64,000 nt of DNA, taken from NCBI GenBank assembly GCA_023014485.1, contig JAJOZX010001080.1, positions 750,001 through 814,000 of the forward strand. The letters run 5' to 3'. A model generated the notes under the pieces. The model was not told the DNA's origin, did no database searches, and saw only the letters and a list, made by a program, of their open reading frames with translations. The stretch comes from Bathynomus jamesi (Eukaryota > Arthropoda > Malacostraca > Isopoda > Cirolanidae). This document shows positions 43,421 to 55,700 of the stretch, one piece after another; position 1 is the stretch's first letter; each line of letters begins with the position of its first letter. Made by a program: the position numbers and the translations under genes.

Positions 43421-44385
43421 TTAGAAAGGCAAGAAATCAAAGTAATTGGGTGATAGTTGGATGGTCATCCTTCATTGGAACAGGATGAATGAAATGAATG
43501 AATGAAAAGTAGCAGATCAAAGATAAAGATGAAATAGTTTGCCTAGGCAGGGTGTAAGCACAGAATTACAGTTCTTCAGAACAACAGAAGGGACCCTTCA
43601 GGACTTCCTACAGTCGAGCATAGATAGGGCAGAAAAAACGTCTTTGAAAGGTATTCTAATTTCAAGCATAATTATGTCAGATGAGAGAGCGGAGGAGGCT
43701 AGGCTACTTTGACTGAGTGGCAAATAGTTATATGCATACATCAATTCTGATTAAAATGGCTTAATCAAATATTTTCTTCAAGAACATTCTCAAACAGACA
43801 TTACATGTTCTATGTTTTACTATTTTAAAACTGTCTGCCAAAATAACCCATTCATTTCACTTTTCTGGAGCTTGCTTATCAGTTAAAACTTTGGAGCACA
43901 GTCTTCATTCATCTTCACTTCCATCATATTATTAGAACCTTATGAGGTAAACTGTAGCCAGAGGAAGATTTTCACTTAATATCCAGTTATAGTTTCATAC
44001 TTTAGAAAATTGGCTGCAGCTCCTGCTTTCCAGTGCCAGTACATCCCTACAGTACTGCATTAATCTTTGCTTCATCATGTAATCAAACTCATTATTGACT
44101 CATTCCAAGCATCAAAATTGTTATAATCAACTATGTAAAACAGAAAATAGTAAAATCACTTGATTCTAAAATTCATTTTCATTTCAAATAATTTCTTGAC
44201 AAAGTAAACTCACAAATTTTTCAATTCCAAACATCAAGTGTGTTTTGTCATTAATTAGGCCTATATTATAATATTTAAAGAATTATTTTCACCTTTCTGA
44301 CTTCTACTCTGCTTTACTATTTGATTACTGTTAGTACTGTCGCTAGACTTCTTTCAAATGAACTGAGAAAACTTTTTCATCTTAC
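43421..44385. other. Intron 2 of the zinc-finger gene; no gene seen
   Basis: Purine-rich plus strand near 43421-43720 may continue the LINE's 5' side. The rest shows no coding or repeat structure that I can name. The donor of intron 2 is at 44384-44385. Confidence 0.5.
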
Positions 44386-44607
44386 CTGTTTATTTAAAGG
44401 TTTACCATCAGTCCTCAGTTTATGGTCATTAATGTCCAGTTTTCGAAGCTTAACCAGTGGGTATTTGGAACACTGAATTCTTCTGAACAGAATTTGCTTA
44501 CTCATTAACACATTACAATCTTGTTTATGATTCTCAACTTTTGAAATTTCCTCTGAATTTGAATCATAAAGTTCAAGGCTTTCTTTCTGACACATATCTT
44601 CAGATCT
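44386..44607 (-). CDS. Zinc-finger gene, exon 2 (74 codons)
   Basis: Acceptor TTTGTTTCAG precedes 44607 and donor CAG/GTAAGA follows 44386. The exon is 222 bp, phase 0 at both ends. It encodes RSEDMCQKESLELYDSNSEE, then ILFRRIQCSKYPLVKLRKLD and GKPLNKQ. No domain is named, but the segment is clearly paralogous to the region after finger 12 in exon 3 (KESFELVDENDS ... EILFKQIECSEFPRVKLKR), which is the main reason for assigning it to this gene. It lies 6.8 kb upstream of exon 3. Acidic and basic patches suggest a spacer region between N-terminus and fingers. Confidence 0.7.
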
Positions 44608-44740
44608 CTGAAACAAATTTTTAAAAAGACATTACATGTAAATATTTGATAAAGATAAAAAATAATTGTGAATTTTTATAATTTTAGAAAGCTACAGAAG
44701 TAAAAAGTTTTATCACAAGAAATCTTCAAGTTATTACAAG

Positions 44741-45361
44741 TAGGGTGTCTAGATTTGTGCTTGGAAAAACCAGGATGGAAGGATCTATGAATTTGAAAAA
44801 GGGGCAGGTGGAGTGCAGATATAATTATGCCTGAAATATATGCCAAGGGAAATGAGGCTCACAATTAGGGGGTTTGTAGGAGTGTTGTAAGCTCCCCCAA
44901 TAGGATCCAGGGTAGAGCCCCATGGAGCCCAAGCATTTTGGGCTGTTTTCAGCATGAGAAATGCCTTTTTCCAGACCACTAATTTAACATATGCCTAAAT
45001 ATTTCTAGACAAAATTCTGTGTTGATAAAATATAACTTTTTAATAGAGTAAATGAATACTAAATATAATAATACACACCTTATAGTTTCACATTTCCATG
45101 GTATATAATTAATAACTTAAAATATGTAAAAGCAAAATGAAATATTTTATCAAATCCCCACTCTTACAAAGAGATAAACACCAACCCCCCTCAGTAATGT
45201 CAGAATACCAACTAACTCCATAACTCATGTAGGCCATGATTCATTTAACTTACTCTCGAAATTTCTGAAATCCAATGACAGACGAGTCATAGTTTTGTTC
45301 CTAAAAATTTTTTCTAAAGACTGTTACAGCTCTCTGAAAAATGGGACACATGGACACCCTA
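44741..45361. mobile_element. MITE with TAGGGTGTC ends and 8-bp target duplication
   Basis: Left end TAGGGTGTCTAG and right end ...GGACACCCTA are inverted. ATTACAAG flanks both (44733-44740, 45362-45369). It has no gene. The first eight bases equal those of the 38792-42700 element, so the two may share a transposase. Confidence 0.75.
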
Positions 45362-46815
45362 ATTACAAGACTTTCAGATTCAGTTTTTATATGAGAATGA
45401 GTGATTAGTTAACCAATTGCAACATCAATGTCACCAACACCAAATATACTCTTACTTAGAGAATAAAAGCTAAAAATTAAATTCCATAAAATTGAGACAA
45501 AGACAAAATGGTAAAATGAAAAATGAATAACAAGAATAAAATGAATGAAGCAACAGTTAAAATGGGTAAATATTGAGGCTTAAAAGGATTATTTTTGAGA
45601 GACTGACAGCCTTCTGAGCTAATACAATCCTGCCCAAAGCTCCAAAGTAAGTACAAGTGCTATCCTCATCTCAGTACTCTGCGAGATGATGCCATTATAA
45701 GTTTCCAAGACTGGGACACTCAATCTAAAAATGGAGCATAGTCAAGAGGACTATACAATCTTTACAGTAGAGCTAAGGGCATCTCTAACGAAGACTATTG
45801 TGTAAGGCAGATATGGTCAATTCAAAAGTATGCAAATGGAGTTTCCTTCCATCAGGACATAAAGGGTAACCCCAGGGGCAGCTGTAGCCACATCTTCACA
45901 AATTGCAGTTAATTGGGATTAACAATGACATTTCCACTTTACTGCCAGATATAATGAGAAATACAGCTCTAATCTTTCAAAGGAAATCCTCAAAAGGAAT
46001 AGTGTATTCAGACAGAGGTACAGGATGCAAGTGAACATTGGGAACTGGTTTGCATCTTTATTCCCAGTAACGATACACTGGGTAGGTATCTAAGAAAACT
46101 CAACCCACCATCCATAACAACCATTTCAAAATATCTAAAAATATGAGGTGAAGATAATTAGACTCCAAAATTAATATTTCACATTTATAACTAATGTTTG
46201 TATAAAATTAAAAAATACTTAGGACTAATTATAACCAGTCAGTACTTGGCTTTTTGCTTTGTTGCTCAGAAGTTCAGGTAACACTTTATAATCATTCCTT
46301 CATAAACACCTTCATTTGAATAAACCAATCTATGACCAGTCTTAATTCAATCACAACATATTTATTACTAAATGAACATGACTTCTTTATTCAATGGGTC
46401 TATTATTCTTCAACGAATGGTAATACAATTTTTCTTTATATGGTCTCAAGCAGCAAACTTCTAGAAGGAAACAAAACATAGTCAGCAACCATAGCCTAGT
46501 TACCAGTATCAGCTCCAAGTGATGACATACTACATTGTTGTTGTTATTTTCTTTTATTTACATTCTTTGGTTCAAATCTGGCAATGACTTATTTACATAG
46601 TCCACTAATTTTATAGTGAGTACAACACTGTATTCTAAGTTAGCTTCCTTTTTATTTGTACTAGGAACCATTATGTACTTTATTGATCTTAGTTCTATAA
46701 TTATTCAGGAACATAACAGGTCTCTCTACACCAGAAGGAACAGATATTAAAGTTTTATTCTGAGACTGTGTAACAAATGAATAGTAAAGCAAAAGAATTT
46801 AAGAAAGTCTAAGTT
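45362..46815. other. Intron 1 of the zinc-finger gene; no gene seen
   Basis: AT-rich, with only unsupported short frames. Some stretches (45600-46080) look like degraded repeat sequence, but I cannot identify them. Confidence 0.4.
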
Positions 46816-46851
46816 TGCAGAGTGAGACAGTTTTTTTCAAGTGGTTCAAAC
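46816..46851 (+). pseudogene. pogo/Tigger (jerky-like) transposase remnant, left half
   Basis: The plus strand reads VFFKWFK up to the insertion point. It continues after the inserted element at 49656 with HSEGKPLSGLLIMKKAKQFY. This is the '..WF.q.R..G.pisG.ll..KA' region of CENP-B/pogo-type transposases. Confidence 0.65.
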
Positions 46852-49655
46852 CAGGAGCGTAACTAAGGGGGGGGGGGGGGGGGGGGGGACATGTCCCCAC
46901 CAACTTTTGAACTGAGGGGGATAATATAGGTTTTGCCAGCCCCCCCCCACTTTTGATCTTAGTTAGCTTACGTGAAGGAAAACATTTAGTTCTTCAAATA
47001 ACACTAATCAACAGCCAAAATGTATCTTCGATGAAACCATCATTTCTTTAGTAATTCGACGTCGATGAATCCGAAAATGACCTTCATTTTGCATGATTGG
47101 TTCGCGTTTAGAAGATACACAGGTGCCCTGTTTTCATTATTTCCCAATTGAAATGAATATATCATTGAAGCATAACATATGCCAACACTGTAGAATGTGC
47201 TCATTTGGCAACCTCGTTGTCTGGCACCATCTTGAGTACATCGTAAATCCCTTTAGCTCAGTTCTAGTGACGCTTGTTGTGGTGACACGTTATTTCACAT
47301 TTTGACATAGTGCTTTTGTAGTGTTTCCTCGTAATTTGCACCTGTGGTTAGTTCATGACATATAGAGTGTAGTGCGTGTTAAAGAGTAATCTTGTGATCA
47401 GTTTCTCATTGACGTTATAAGCAAAATGCCACGTAAATGCGTTAATGACTCAAATAAATTTTGCTATATTTGCGGCAAAGTAACATTAAAATCGCAAAAG
47501 AAGACGTTAACACCTGCCATCAAGAAAGCGTACCACCTTTATTTTAAGTGCAAATTAGGAGATCAGGACAAAACGTGGGCGCCGCATATATGCTGCATTA
47601 CATGTGCAACTACATTACTTGAGTGGTACAATGGGAAACCGAGGTCAATGGGCTTCGGCATCCCCGTCGTGTGGAGGGAACAAAGTAACCACGTGGATGA
47701 CTGTTTATTCTGCATGGTTCCGCCATTACGTGGAATTAGTAAGAAGAAAAAATGGACCCTCAAGTATCCTCCAATCCTCCTACCTCCTCAGACACCCTCG
47801 ATTTGGATGATGAAGAGCATCCTGTAACGAGTACAGATGAAGACATTGCACATCCCACAACATCACAAGATACCGACTTTGTGCCCAGTGAACTGTCTAC
47901 AGAACTGCATAAAATCACCCAACACGAACTGAATGACCTCATCAGAGATTTGGACTTACTGAAGTCTAAGGCAGAATTGCTCACCTCACGCCTTCAACAG
48001 TGGCATCTTCTTCATGATGATGTCCAAATATCCATGTACCGCACTAGGCAATCCACGTTGGAGACTTTCTTCATCAAACATGGTGACTTCATGGTGTGTA
48101 CAGATGTTGTTGGTTTAATGAATGCTCTAAATATAACATACAGAGATGACGAATGGAGGTTGTTCATTGATGCCTCTAAGCTAAGCCTTAAGGCTGTACT
48201 ACTACATAACAAAAACGAAAAAGCTGCCATTCCAATTGGATATTCTGTCCACATGAAGGAGACATATGAAAATATGCAATATCTGCTTCACCACATAAAC
48301 TACAATGCTCACAAATGGAGCATATGTGGTGATTTGAAAGTGGTCAGCATGTTACTTGGTCTCCAGCAGGGTTACACGAAGTACTGCTGCTTCCTTTGCG
48401 AGTGGGACAGCCGTGCTAGGTCACAGCATTATGAAAGGAAGGAATGGCCTCTAAGAGAACGTTTAGTGCCAGGTGTGAAAAATGTTTCATGCGAGCCATT
48501 AGTAGAGCCAAGCAAAATACTTCTACCACCATTACATATTAAGTTAGGGCTTATGAAAAATTTTGTGAAGGCACTCAGTGAGGCAAAAATCAAGGAAGGC
48601 ATATTTGTTGGTCCTCATATACGAAATCTGATGAAAGATGAACATTTCAAGACACTTTTGGAGGGCACAGAAAAAGAAGCTTGGGTCTCGTTCAAGTCAG
48701 TGTCGCAAAATTTCCTCGGAAACAACAGAGCTGCAAATGCAGATAAATTGGTGGATAATATGTTGAAGGCGTACCAAAGAATGGGATGTAACATGTCTCT
48801 AAAAATTCATTTCCTCCATTCCCATTTTGACATTTTCCCGGCAAACCTTGGTGAAGTAAGTGACGAACATGGGGAACATTTTCATCAGCAGATTTCAGCT
48901 CTTGAGAAATGTTACCAGGGCAAGTGGAATTCATCTATGCTGGCTGATTTCTGCTGGTCAGTAATAAGAGACACTACACAGTCAGAGTACAAGAGACAGG
49001 CCAAGAGGAAACGACATTGAAGTGAGTGTGCTCCTTAAAATACATATATGTTGTGGGATAAATTTTTACCAGTACTTACACAATAATTACCATATCATCT
49101 TAAAAACACGAACTAATTAAACAATTTCACTATCATTTTCAAATTCAGCATGCAAAAAATACATAAGAATCGGCTACTTTCATTAAAGATACAAAAAATT
49201 CCTTAAAATTTGTTGACCAGTGTAATCTATGATGAGTAAATCTTTAATCATATTAGTCCTATTGGTATGCTGGAAAGTATTACTGATTCAGTACTAATAC
49301 TGCAGTGATAGATACTTTAATGAGACATCTAGTTATTTTTTACTTTAATTATTGCATATATTGTTTTCCTGTTGTGAAAATGCTTCTTTGATTTTCCTAT
49401 TACTATCATAAATATAGATCATTTTCTAAATCATAGTATTTTAAGAGCATCATTTTGGTCGCAAACACATTCTAATACTGATGGATCAGAGCTTTATCAA
49501 GATTCGAAAGGACTGGTATTTAGATATCATTGTTATATTCTACCAAAAAAATATGCCTTGGAAGACCAAATTTAAGACATTACCTACAGGATAGCAGCAC
49601 AGAAAATCATTATAGTTGTCCACCCCCCAACTTTTGAAAGCTAGTTACGCTCTTG
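46852..49655 (+). mobile_element. 2.8-kb transposon with hAT-like ends carrying a type-1 gene
   Basis: Left end CAGGAGCGTAACTA (46852) and right end TAGTTACGCTCTTG (ending 49655) are inverted with one mismatch. GTTCAAAC flanks both (46844-46851 and 49656-49663). Sub-terminal DNA also matches in inverse (ccccaccaacttttgaa / cccccaacttttgaaag). A 22-G run sits at 46867-46888. The only gene inside is the type-1 gene at 47426-49020, so that protein is the candidate transposase. CA...TG ends and an 8-bp duplication fit hAT. The target was a pogo-like transposase remnant, whose frame rejoins when the element is removed. Confidence 0.88.
47426..49020 (+). pseudogene. Type-1 unclassified transposase-like gene, near complete, one frameshift
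   Basis: The start MPRKCVNDSNKFCYICGKVT opens a Cys-rich N-terminus: CYIC, WAPHICCITCATTL, and FGIPVVWREQSNHVDDCLFC, probably zinc-binding. A single frame change in 47760-47820 separates it from the rest (47752-49020). That part has a helical segment, WRLFIDASKLSLKAVLLHN, WSICGDLKVVSMLLGLQ, YCCFLCEWDSRARSQHYE, LLPPLHIKLGLMKNFVKAL, MSLKIHFLHSHFDIFPANLG and EVSDEHGEHFHQQI, then a basic end KRQAKRKRH. I do not know a named domain. The spaced acidic residues (FID, CGD, SDE) and the central H-rich motif could be an RNase H-like DDE core; this is inference. Proteins with these motifs are, to my recollection, widespread and unnamed in animals. Confidence 0.8.
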
Positions 49656-49952
49656 GTTCAAACAGTAGCACAGTGAGGGTAAACCACTTTCTGGACTGCT
49701 TATTATGAAGAAAGCCAAGCAGTTTTATGACCTTATGGAAATTGATGAACTCTATGAATTCCCTGTTGGGTGGCTCAATCAGTTTAAGGATAGACATGAT
49801 ATTCACAAGCTTGCCATTGCAGGAGAAGGGTTCTCCTGACTCAAAGTGTTACCAAGTATGATGACATTTTTGAAAAACTAATTCAGGAATGTAACCAACC
49901 TTAATGCAAAACAAATATTCAATGTGGATGAGACTGCACTATTTTGGCAGTG
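49656..49952 (+). pseudogene. pogo/Tigger (jerky-like) transposase remnant, right half
   Basis: HSEGKPLSGLLIMKKAKQFY, FPVGWLNQFKDRHDIHKLAI with AGEGFS and, after a frame change, LNAKQIFNVDETALFWQ. The NVDETALFW segment carries the first catalytic Asp of DDE_1 (pogo/Tigger/CENP-B-like) transposases. The rest of the core is missing, and stops are present. Confidence 0.8.
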
Positions 49953-49959
49953 TTTGTGG

Positions 49960-50362
49960 TGTTTTTGTGTTATAGTATATTTATTAAAGTAAATATTATT
50001 TTCATGGATTCAACAACAATTCTTTTTATTATGTACATTACAATTGCCATTTTTTCATTCCCTGAAAAATCTATTAATCCAAAAAGTGCTTGGTCCAGAC
50101 CCTTTTTGGTATACTGTAATGGGATTTTGCTCTACTCCCAACTTAAAATTAAACCAATTATTGTAAATTTATATGGTTATCAGAGGTGTCACTTCATGTA
50201 ACATTCCTAAGTCAACCTTGTAAGAAAACCTATTTAATTTTCATAGTGGGCCTCAAATACAAGCAAATAGGGAAGTTCTAAGAAATTATTTCAAAATTAA
50301 ATTTATAAATGACTGAAAAGATAAAATACAAATTCAATTTATCATCACATATAATATCAATA
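49960..50362. other. No gene seen
   Basis: AT-rich intronic DNA with short unsupported frames, between the pogo remnant and the TA of the next element. Confidence 0.5.
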
Positions 50363-50525
50363 TACACTCCTCCCCCAATTTACAAATGCTCGCTGTACGA
50401 ATTTTCGAAGTTACAAACAAAAACATTTTGTCCAAAGGCTTGATTTACGAACAAAAAATTCAGTTACAAACAAAATTGTTCGTTAAATTCAGAATTTTTT
50501 CGTAGCATCAGCAGATGTCTGAAGG

Positions 50526-51297
50526 CGAATCAGGCGAGTTTGTCTAAAACAATTCGTCTAAAATACAATTTGTCTAAATCAATTTGTCTAAAACAATTTG
50601 TCTAAAATAGTTTGTCTAAAATCAATTTGTCTAATAACAATTTGTCTAAAATACAATTTGTCTAAACAAACAATTTAATATAATATGGCATACAAATTGT
50701 TGCCTGATGTACAATGCTATTTATTACTTGCCACACCCCATCTTAAAAGGTTACCTCTTGTGCGGAATAGTACATCGAAATCAGTTATCCCGGAACCCAT
50801 AACCCGGTTAGGTTAGGTTAGGTTAGGTATATTATGAAATAAAATCAACCCATTTTCAATCTTTTCATCCTCACTCCAAATTTATCAAGCAGACAAATGC
50901 ATTTCTAGTTATCTTCAGTTATTAGTCAAATTGTATTTTAGACAAATTATTTTAGACAAACTATTTTAGACAAACTATTTCGATGTACTATTCCGCACAA
51001 GAGGTAACCTTTTAAGATGGGGCGTGGCAAGTAATAAATAGCATTGTACATCAGGCAACAATTTGTATGCCATATTATATTAAATTGTTTGTTTAGACAA
51101 ATTGTATTTTAGACAAATTGTATTTTAGACAAATTGTATTTTAGACAAATTGTATTTTAGACAAATTGTATTTTAGACAAATTGATTTTAGACAAATTGA
51201 TTTTAGACAAATTGATTTTAGACAAACTATTTTAGACAAATTGTTTTAGACAAATTGTATTTTAGACGAATTGTTTTAGACAAATTCTCCTAGACGC
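50526..51297. mobile_element. Foldback element made of TTTAGACAAATTG repeats, 8-9-bp target duplication
   Basis: Long inverted arms contain many imperfect copies of 'aatttgtctaaaat' plus a unique block (cctcttgtgcggaatagtacatcga and its inverse). GTCTGAAGG is present on both sides (50517-50525 and 51298-51306). The centre holds a (GGTTA)n tract and non-repeated DNA. No gene. Confidence 0.8.
50806..50828. repeat. Interstitial (TTAGG)n-like tract
   Basis: Four tandem copies of GGTTA. TTAGG is the ancestral arthropod telomere repeat. It is too short and internal to be a telomere. Confidence 0.85.
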
Positions 51298-51299
51298 GT

Positions 51300-52015
51300 C
51301 TGAAGGTGACCAATATTTTTGGTAGTAGTAAATATTACTAAAAAATAAAATTAAACCATATAAAATGTTTTAAATGTATTTAAGACCTTTATTACTGAAC
51401 CATATTCACTACAATAAAGACAAAATATTTTGTCTTTACTGGTGTGAATGGTCTCTATCATTAATGGTTGGAAGCAACATTAATCATTAGAGTTTTACTT
51501 AACTGCATTTATTATTCATATATATTTATTATTGTAGAGATCTAAAAACATTGTTTACAGCAAACACTATGGGCAAAAACATGTTTTTGTAGCATTATAA
51601 GATGTTCTTAGGGGTGCTAGGAAAATTTGGTCTCGGAAAATTGAAGTAAATCTATGAGCTCAGATAGCAAAAAATATTTAAATCACATTTGCCAGGTATA
51701 ATGAAAACATAAACGAGAATTTGAAAAGATTTATTAAAGGAATTGTTTTGTTGTTTGTCTTAAAACTAAAATAGATACCCTAAATAATGGGTAAAACATA
51801 GAAGAAGGTTTGGTCTCAGAAAATTTGGTCTTGAGACTCAAAAAGAAAAAGTTAAAATGAAATTAAGCTATGAGCAACAAATTTTAAGGCAATTTTATCA
51901 CTTTCAACATACTTTTGCACAAGTATTTTGATGCGCGAGTCAAGTGTGTCATATTTTTTCTTTTAACTTGGCTTGTCTTCTCATTGCAAATGTGAAATTT
52001 TAGTCTGCTTGTAAC
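51300..52015. other. No gene seen
   Basis: AT-rich DNA, with repeated 'ttggtctcggaaaattg / ttggtctcagaaaatttgg' near 51630 and 51810, similar in wording to the gag(a)ctgaattttctgag satellite that starts at 52704. Confidence 0.4.
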
Positions 52016-52250
52016 CAGGGTTGTGGAGTCGGAGTCGGAGTCGGAGTCGTGGAGTCGGAGTCGTGGAGTCGCACGTTTCAGGGCGGAGTCGGAGTCGAAT
52101 TTTTACAATGTGTGGAGTCGGAGTCGGAGTCGGAAAATTTTGGACCGACTCCACAACCCTGGTTATAGCCACTAGGTTAAGAAGGGTTATTCAATTTTAA
52201 GTAGGACTACTACTGGTTAGACCTTAATTATGTTTAAGAGAATCTTTTTC

Positions 52251-52302
<52 letters not shown>

Positions 52303-52626
52303 TTATATATATTATTGGAAAAAATAAAAATCCCTTAATATGATAATATCTACAAGTCAATATCCTTCTTAATATTTGAATATTCCCTTATCCTAGAAAG
52401 TAACCTGACGATTCATGTGGTGGTGATGAAATGTCTTATTATTATGATAATTATAGAGTGAAACACTAGAGGAGTCGGAGTCGTATATTTAAAATGTGAG
52501 GAGTCGGAGTCGGATTTTTAGATTTTTTACAATGTGTGGAGTCGGAGTCGGAGTCAAATTTTTACAATGTGTGGAGTCGGAGTCGGAGTCGGAGTCGGAA
52601 AATTTTGGACCGACTCCACAACCCTG
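52016..52626. mobile_element. MITE with GGAGTC-rich ends and 8-bp target duplication, internally rearranged
   Basis: Left end CAGGGTTGTGGAGTCGGAGT (52016), right end ...CCGACTCCACAACCCTG (ending 52626). CTTGTAAC flanks both (52008-52015, 52627-52634). A second right-end copy occurs internally at 52161, followed by about 300 bp including a TA tract and a partial left end. So the element holds a nested or duplicated copy. Sub-terminal (GGAGTC)n may be transposase binding sites. Confidence 0.85.
52254..52313. repeat. (TA)n microsatellite
   Basis: An interrupted TA tract inside the rearranged MITE. Confidence 0.9.
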
Positions 52627-52703
52627 CTTGTAACTGATGATTTCAATGTGAATGAAATGTTTCAAGGGCATTATTAGTTTGGGGCAATTTTTTTTTACCT
52701 AAC

Positions 52704-55700
52704 CTGACTGAATTTTCTGAGACTGAATTTTCTGAGACTGAATTTTCTGAGACTGAATTTTCTGAGACTGAATTTTCTGAGACTGAATTTTCTGAGACTG
52801 AATTTTCTGAGACTGAATTTCTGAGACTGAATTTTCTGAGACTGAATTTCTGAGACTGAATTTTCTGAGACTGAATTTTCTGAGACTGAATTTTCTGAGA
52901 CTGAATTTTCTGAGACTGAATTTTCTGAGACTGAATTTTCTGAGACTGAATTTTCTGAGACTGAATTTTCTGAGACTGAATTTTCTGAGACTGAATTTTC
53001 TGAGACTGAATTTTCTGAGACTGAATTTTCTGAGACTGAATTTTCTGAGACTGAATTTTCTGAGACTGAATTTCTGAGACTGAATTTTCTGAGACTGAAT
53101 TTTCTGAGACTGAATTTCTGAGACTGAATTTTCTGAGACTGAATTTTCTGAGACTGAATTTTCTGAGACTGAATTTCTGAGACTGAATTTTCTGAGACTG
53201 AATTTTCTGAGACTGAATTTTCTGAGACTGAATTTTCTGAGACTGAATTTTCTGAGACTGAATTTTCTGAGACTGAATTTTCTGAGACTGAATTTTCTGA
53301 GACTGAATTTTCTGAGACTGAATTTTCTGAGACTGAATTTTCTGAGACTGAATTTTCTGAGACTGAATTTCTGAGACTGAATTTTCTGAGACTGAATTTT
53401 CTGAGACTGAATTTTCTGAGACTGAATTTTCTGAGACTGAATTTTCTGAGACTGAATTTTCTGAGACTGAATTTTCTGAGACTGAATTTTCTGAAGACTG
53501 AATTTTCTGAGACTGAATTTTCTGAGACTGAATTTCTGAGACTGAATTTTCTGAGACTGAATTTTCTGAGACTGAATTTCTGAGACTGAATTTTCTGAGA
53601 CTGAATTTTCTGAGACTGAATTTTCTGAGACTGAATTTTCTGAGACTGAATTTTCTGAGACTGAATTTTCTGAGACTGAATTTCTGAGACTGAATTTTCT
53701 GAGACTGAATTTTCTGAGACTGAATTTTCTGAGACTGAATTTTCTGAGACTGAATTTTCTGAGACTGAATTTTCTGAGACTGAATTTTCTGAGACTGAAT
53801 TTTCTGAGACTGAATTTTCTGAGACTGAATTTTCTGAGACTGAATTTTCTGAGACTGAATTTTCTGAGACTGAATTTTCTGAGACTGAATTTTCTGAGAC
53901 TGAATTTTCTGAGACTGAATTTTCTGAGACTGAATTTTCTGAGACTGAATTTTCTGAGACTGAATTTTCTGAGACTGAATTTTCTGAGACTGAATTTTCT
54001 GAGACTGAATTTTCTGAGACTGAATTTTCTGAGACTGAATTTTCTGAGACTGAATTTTCTGAGACTGAATTTTCTGAGACTGAATTTTCTGAGACTGAAT
54101 TTTCTGAGACTGAATTTTCTGAGACTGAATTTTCTGAGACTGAATTTTCTGAGACTGAATTTTCTGAGACTGAATTTTCTGAGACTGAATTTTCTGAGAC
54201 TGAATTTTCTGAGACTGAATTTTCTGAGACTGAATTTTCTGAGACTGAATTTTCTGAGACTGAATTTTCTGAGACTGAATTTTCTGAGACTGAATTTTCT
54301 GAGACTGAATTTTCTGAGACTGAATTTTCTGAGACTGAATTTTCTGAGACTGAATTTTCTGAGACTGAATTTTCTGAGACTGAATTTTCTGAGACTGAAT
54401 TTTCTGAGACTGAATTTTCTGAGACTGAATTTTCTGAGACTGAATTTTCTGAGACTGAATTTTCTGAGACTGAATTTTCTGAGACTGAATTTTCTGAGAC
54501 TGAATTTTCTGAGACTGAATTTTCTGAGACTGAATTTTCTGAGACTGAATTTTCTGAGACTGAATTTTCTGAGACTGAATTTTCTGAGACTGAATTTTCT
54601 GAGACTGAATTTTCTGAGACTGAATTTTCTGAGACTGAATTTTCTGAGACTGAATTTTCTGAGACTGAATTTTCTGAGACTGAATTTTCTGAGACTGAAT
54701 TTTCTGAGACTGAATTTTCTGAGACTGAATTTTCTGAGACTGAATTTTCTGAGACTGAATTTTCTGAGACTGAATTTTCTGAGACTGAATTTTCTGAGAC
54801 TGAATTTTCTGAGACTGAATTTTCTGAGACTGAATTTTCTGAGACTGAATTTTCTGAGACTGAATTTTCTGAGACTGAATTTTCTGAGACTGAATTTTCT
54901 GAGACTGAATTTTCTGAGACTGAATTTTCTGAGACTGAATTTTCTGAGACTGAATTTTCTGAGACTGAATTTTCTGAGACTGAATTTTCTGAGACTGAAT
55001 TTTCTGAGACTGAATTTTCTGAGACTGAATTTTCTGAGACTGAATTTCTGAGACTGAATTTTCTGAGACTGAATTTTCTGAGACTGAATTTTCTGAGACT
55101 GAATTTTCTGAGACTGAATTTTCTGAGACTGAATTTTCTGAGACTGAATTTTCTGAGACTGAATTTTCTGAGACTGAATTTTCTGAGACTGAATTTTCTG
55201 AGACTGAATTTTCTGAGACTGAATTTTCTGAGACTGAATTTTCTGAGACTGAATTTTCTGAGACTGAATTTTCTGAGACTGAATTTTCTGAGACTGAATT
55301 TTCTGAGACTGAATTTTCTGAGACTGAATTTTCTGAGACTGAATTTTCTGAGACTGAATTTTCTGAGACTGAATTTTCTGAGACTGAATTTTCTGAGACT
55401 GAATTTTCTGAGACTGAATTTTCTGAGACTGAATTTTCTGAGACTGAATTTTCTGAGACTGAATTTTCTGAGACTGAATTTTCTGAGACTGAATTTTCTG
55501 AGACTGAATTTTCTGAGACTGAATTTTCTGAGACTGAATTTTCTGAGACTGAATTTTCTGAGACTGAATTTTCTGAGACTGAATTTTCTGAGACTGAATT
55601 TTCTGAGACTGAATTTTCTGAGACTGAATTTTCTGAGACTGAATTTTCTGAGACTGAATTTTCTGAGACTGAATTTTCTGAGACTGAATTTTCTGAGACT

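Noticed and set aside
50806..50828. Telomere
   Set aside because: Four repeats only, inside a foldback element, with unique sequence on both sides.
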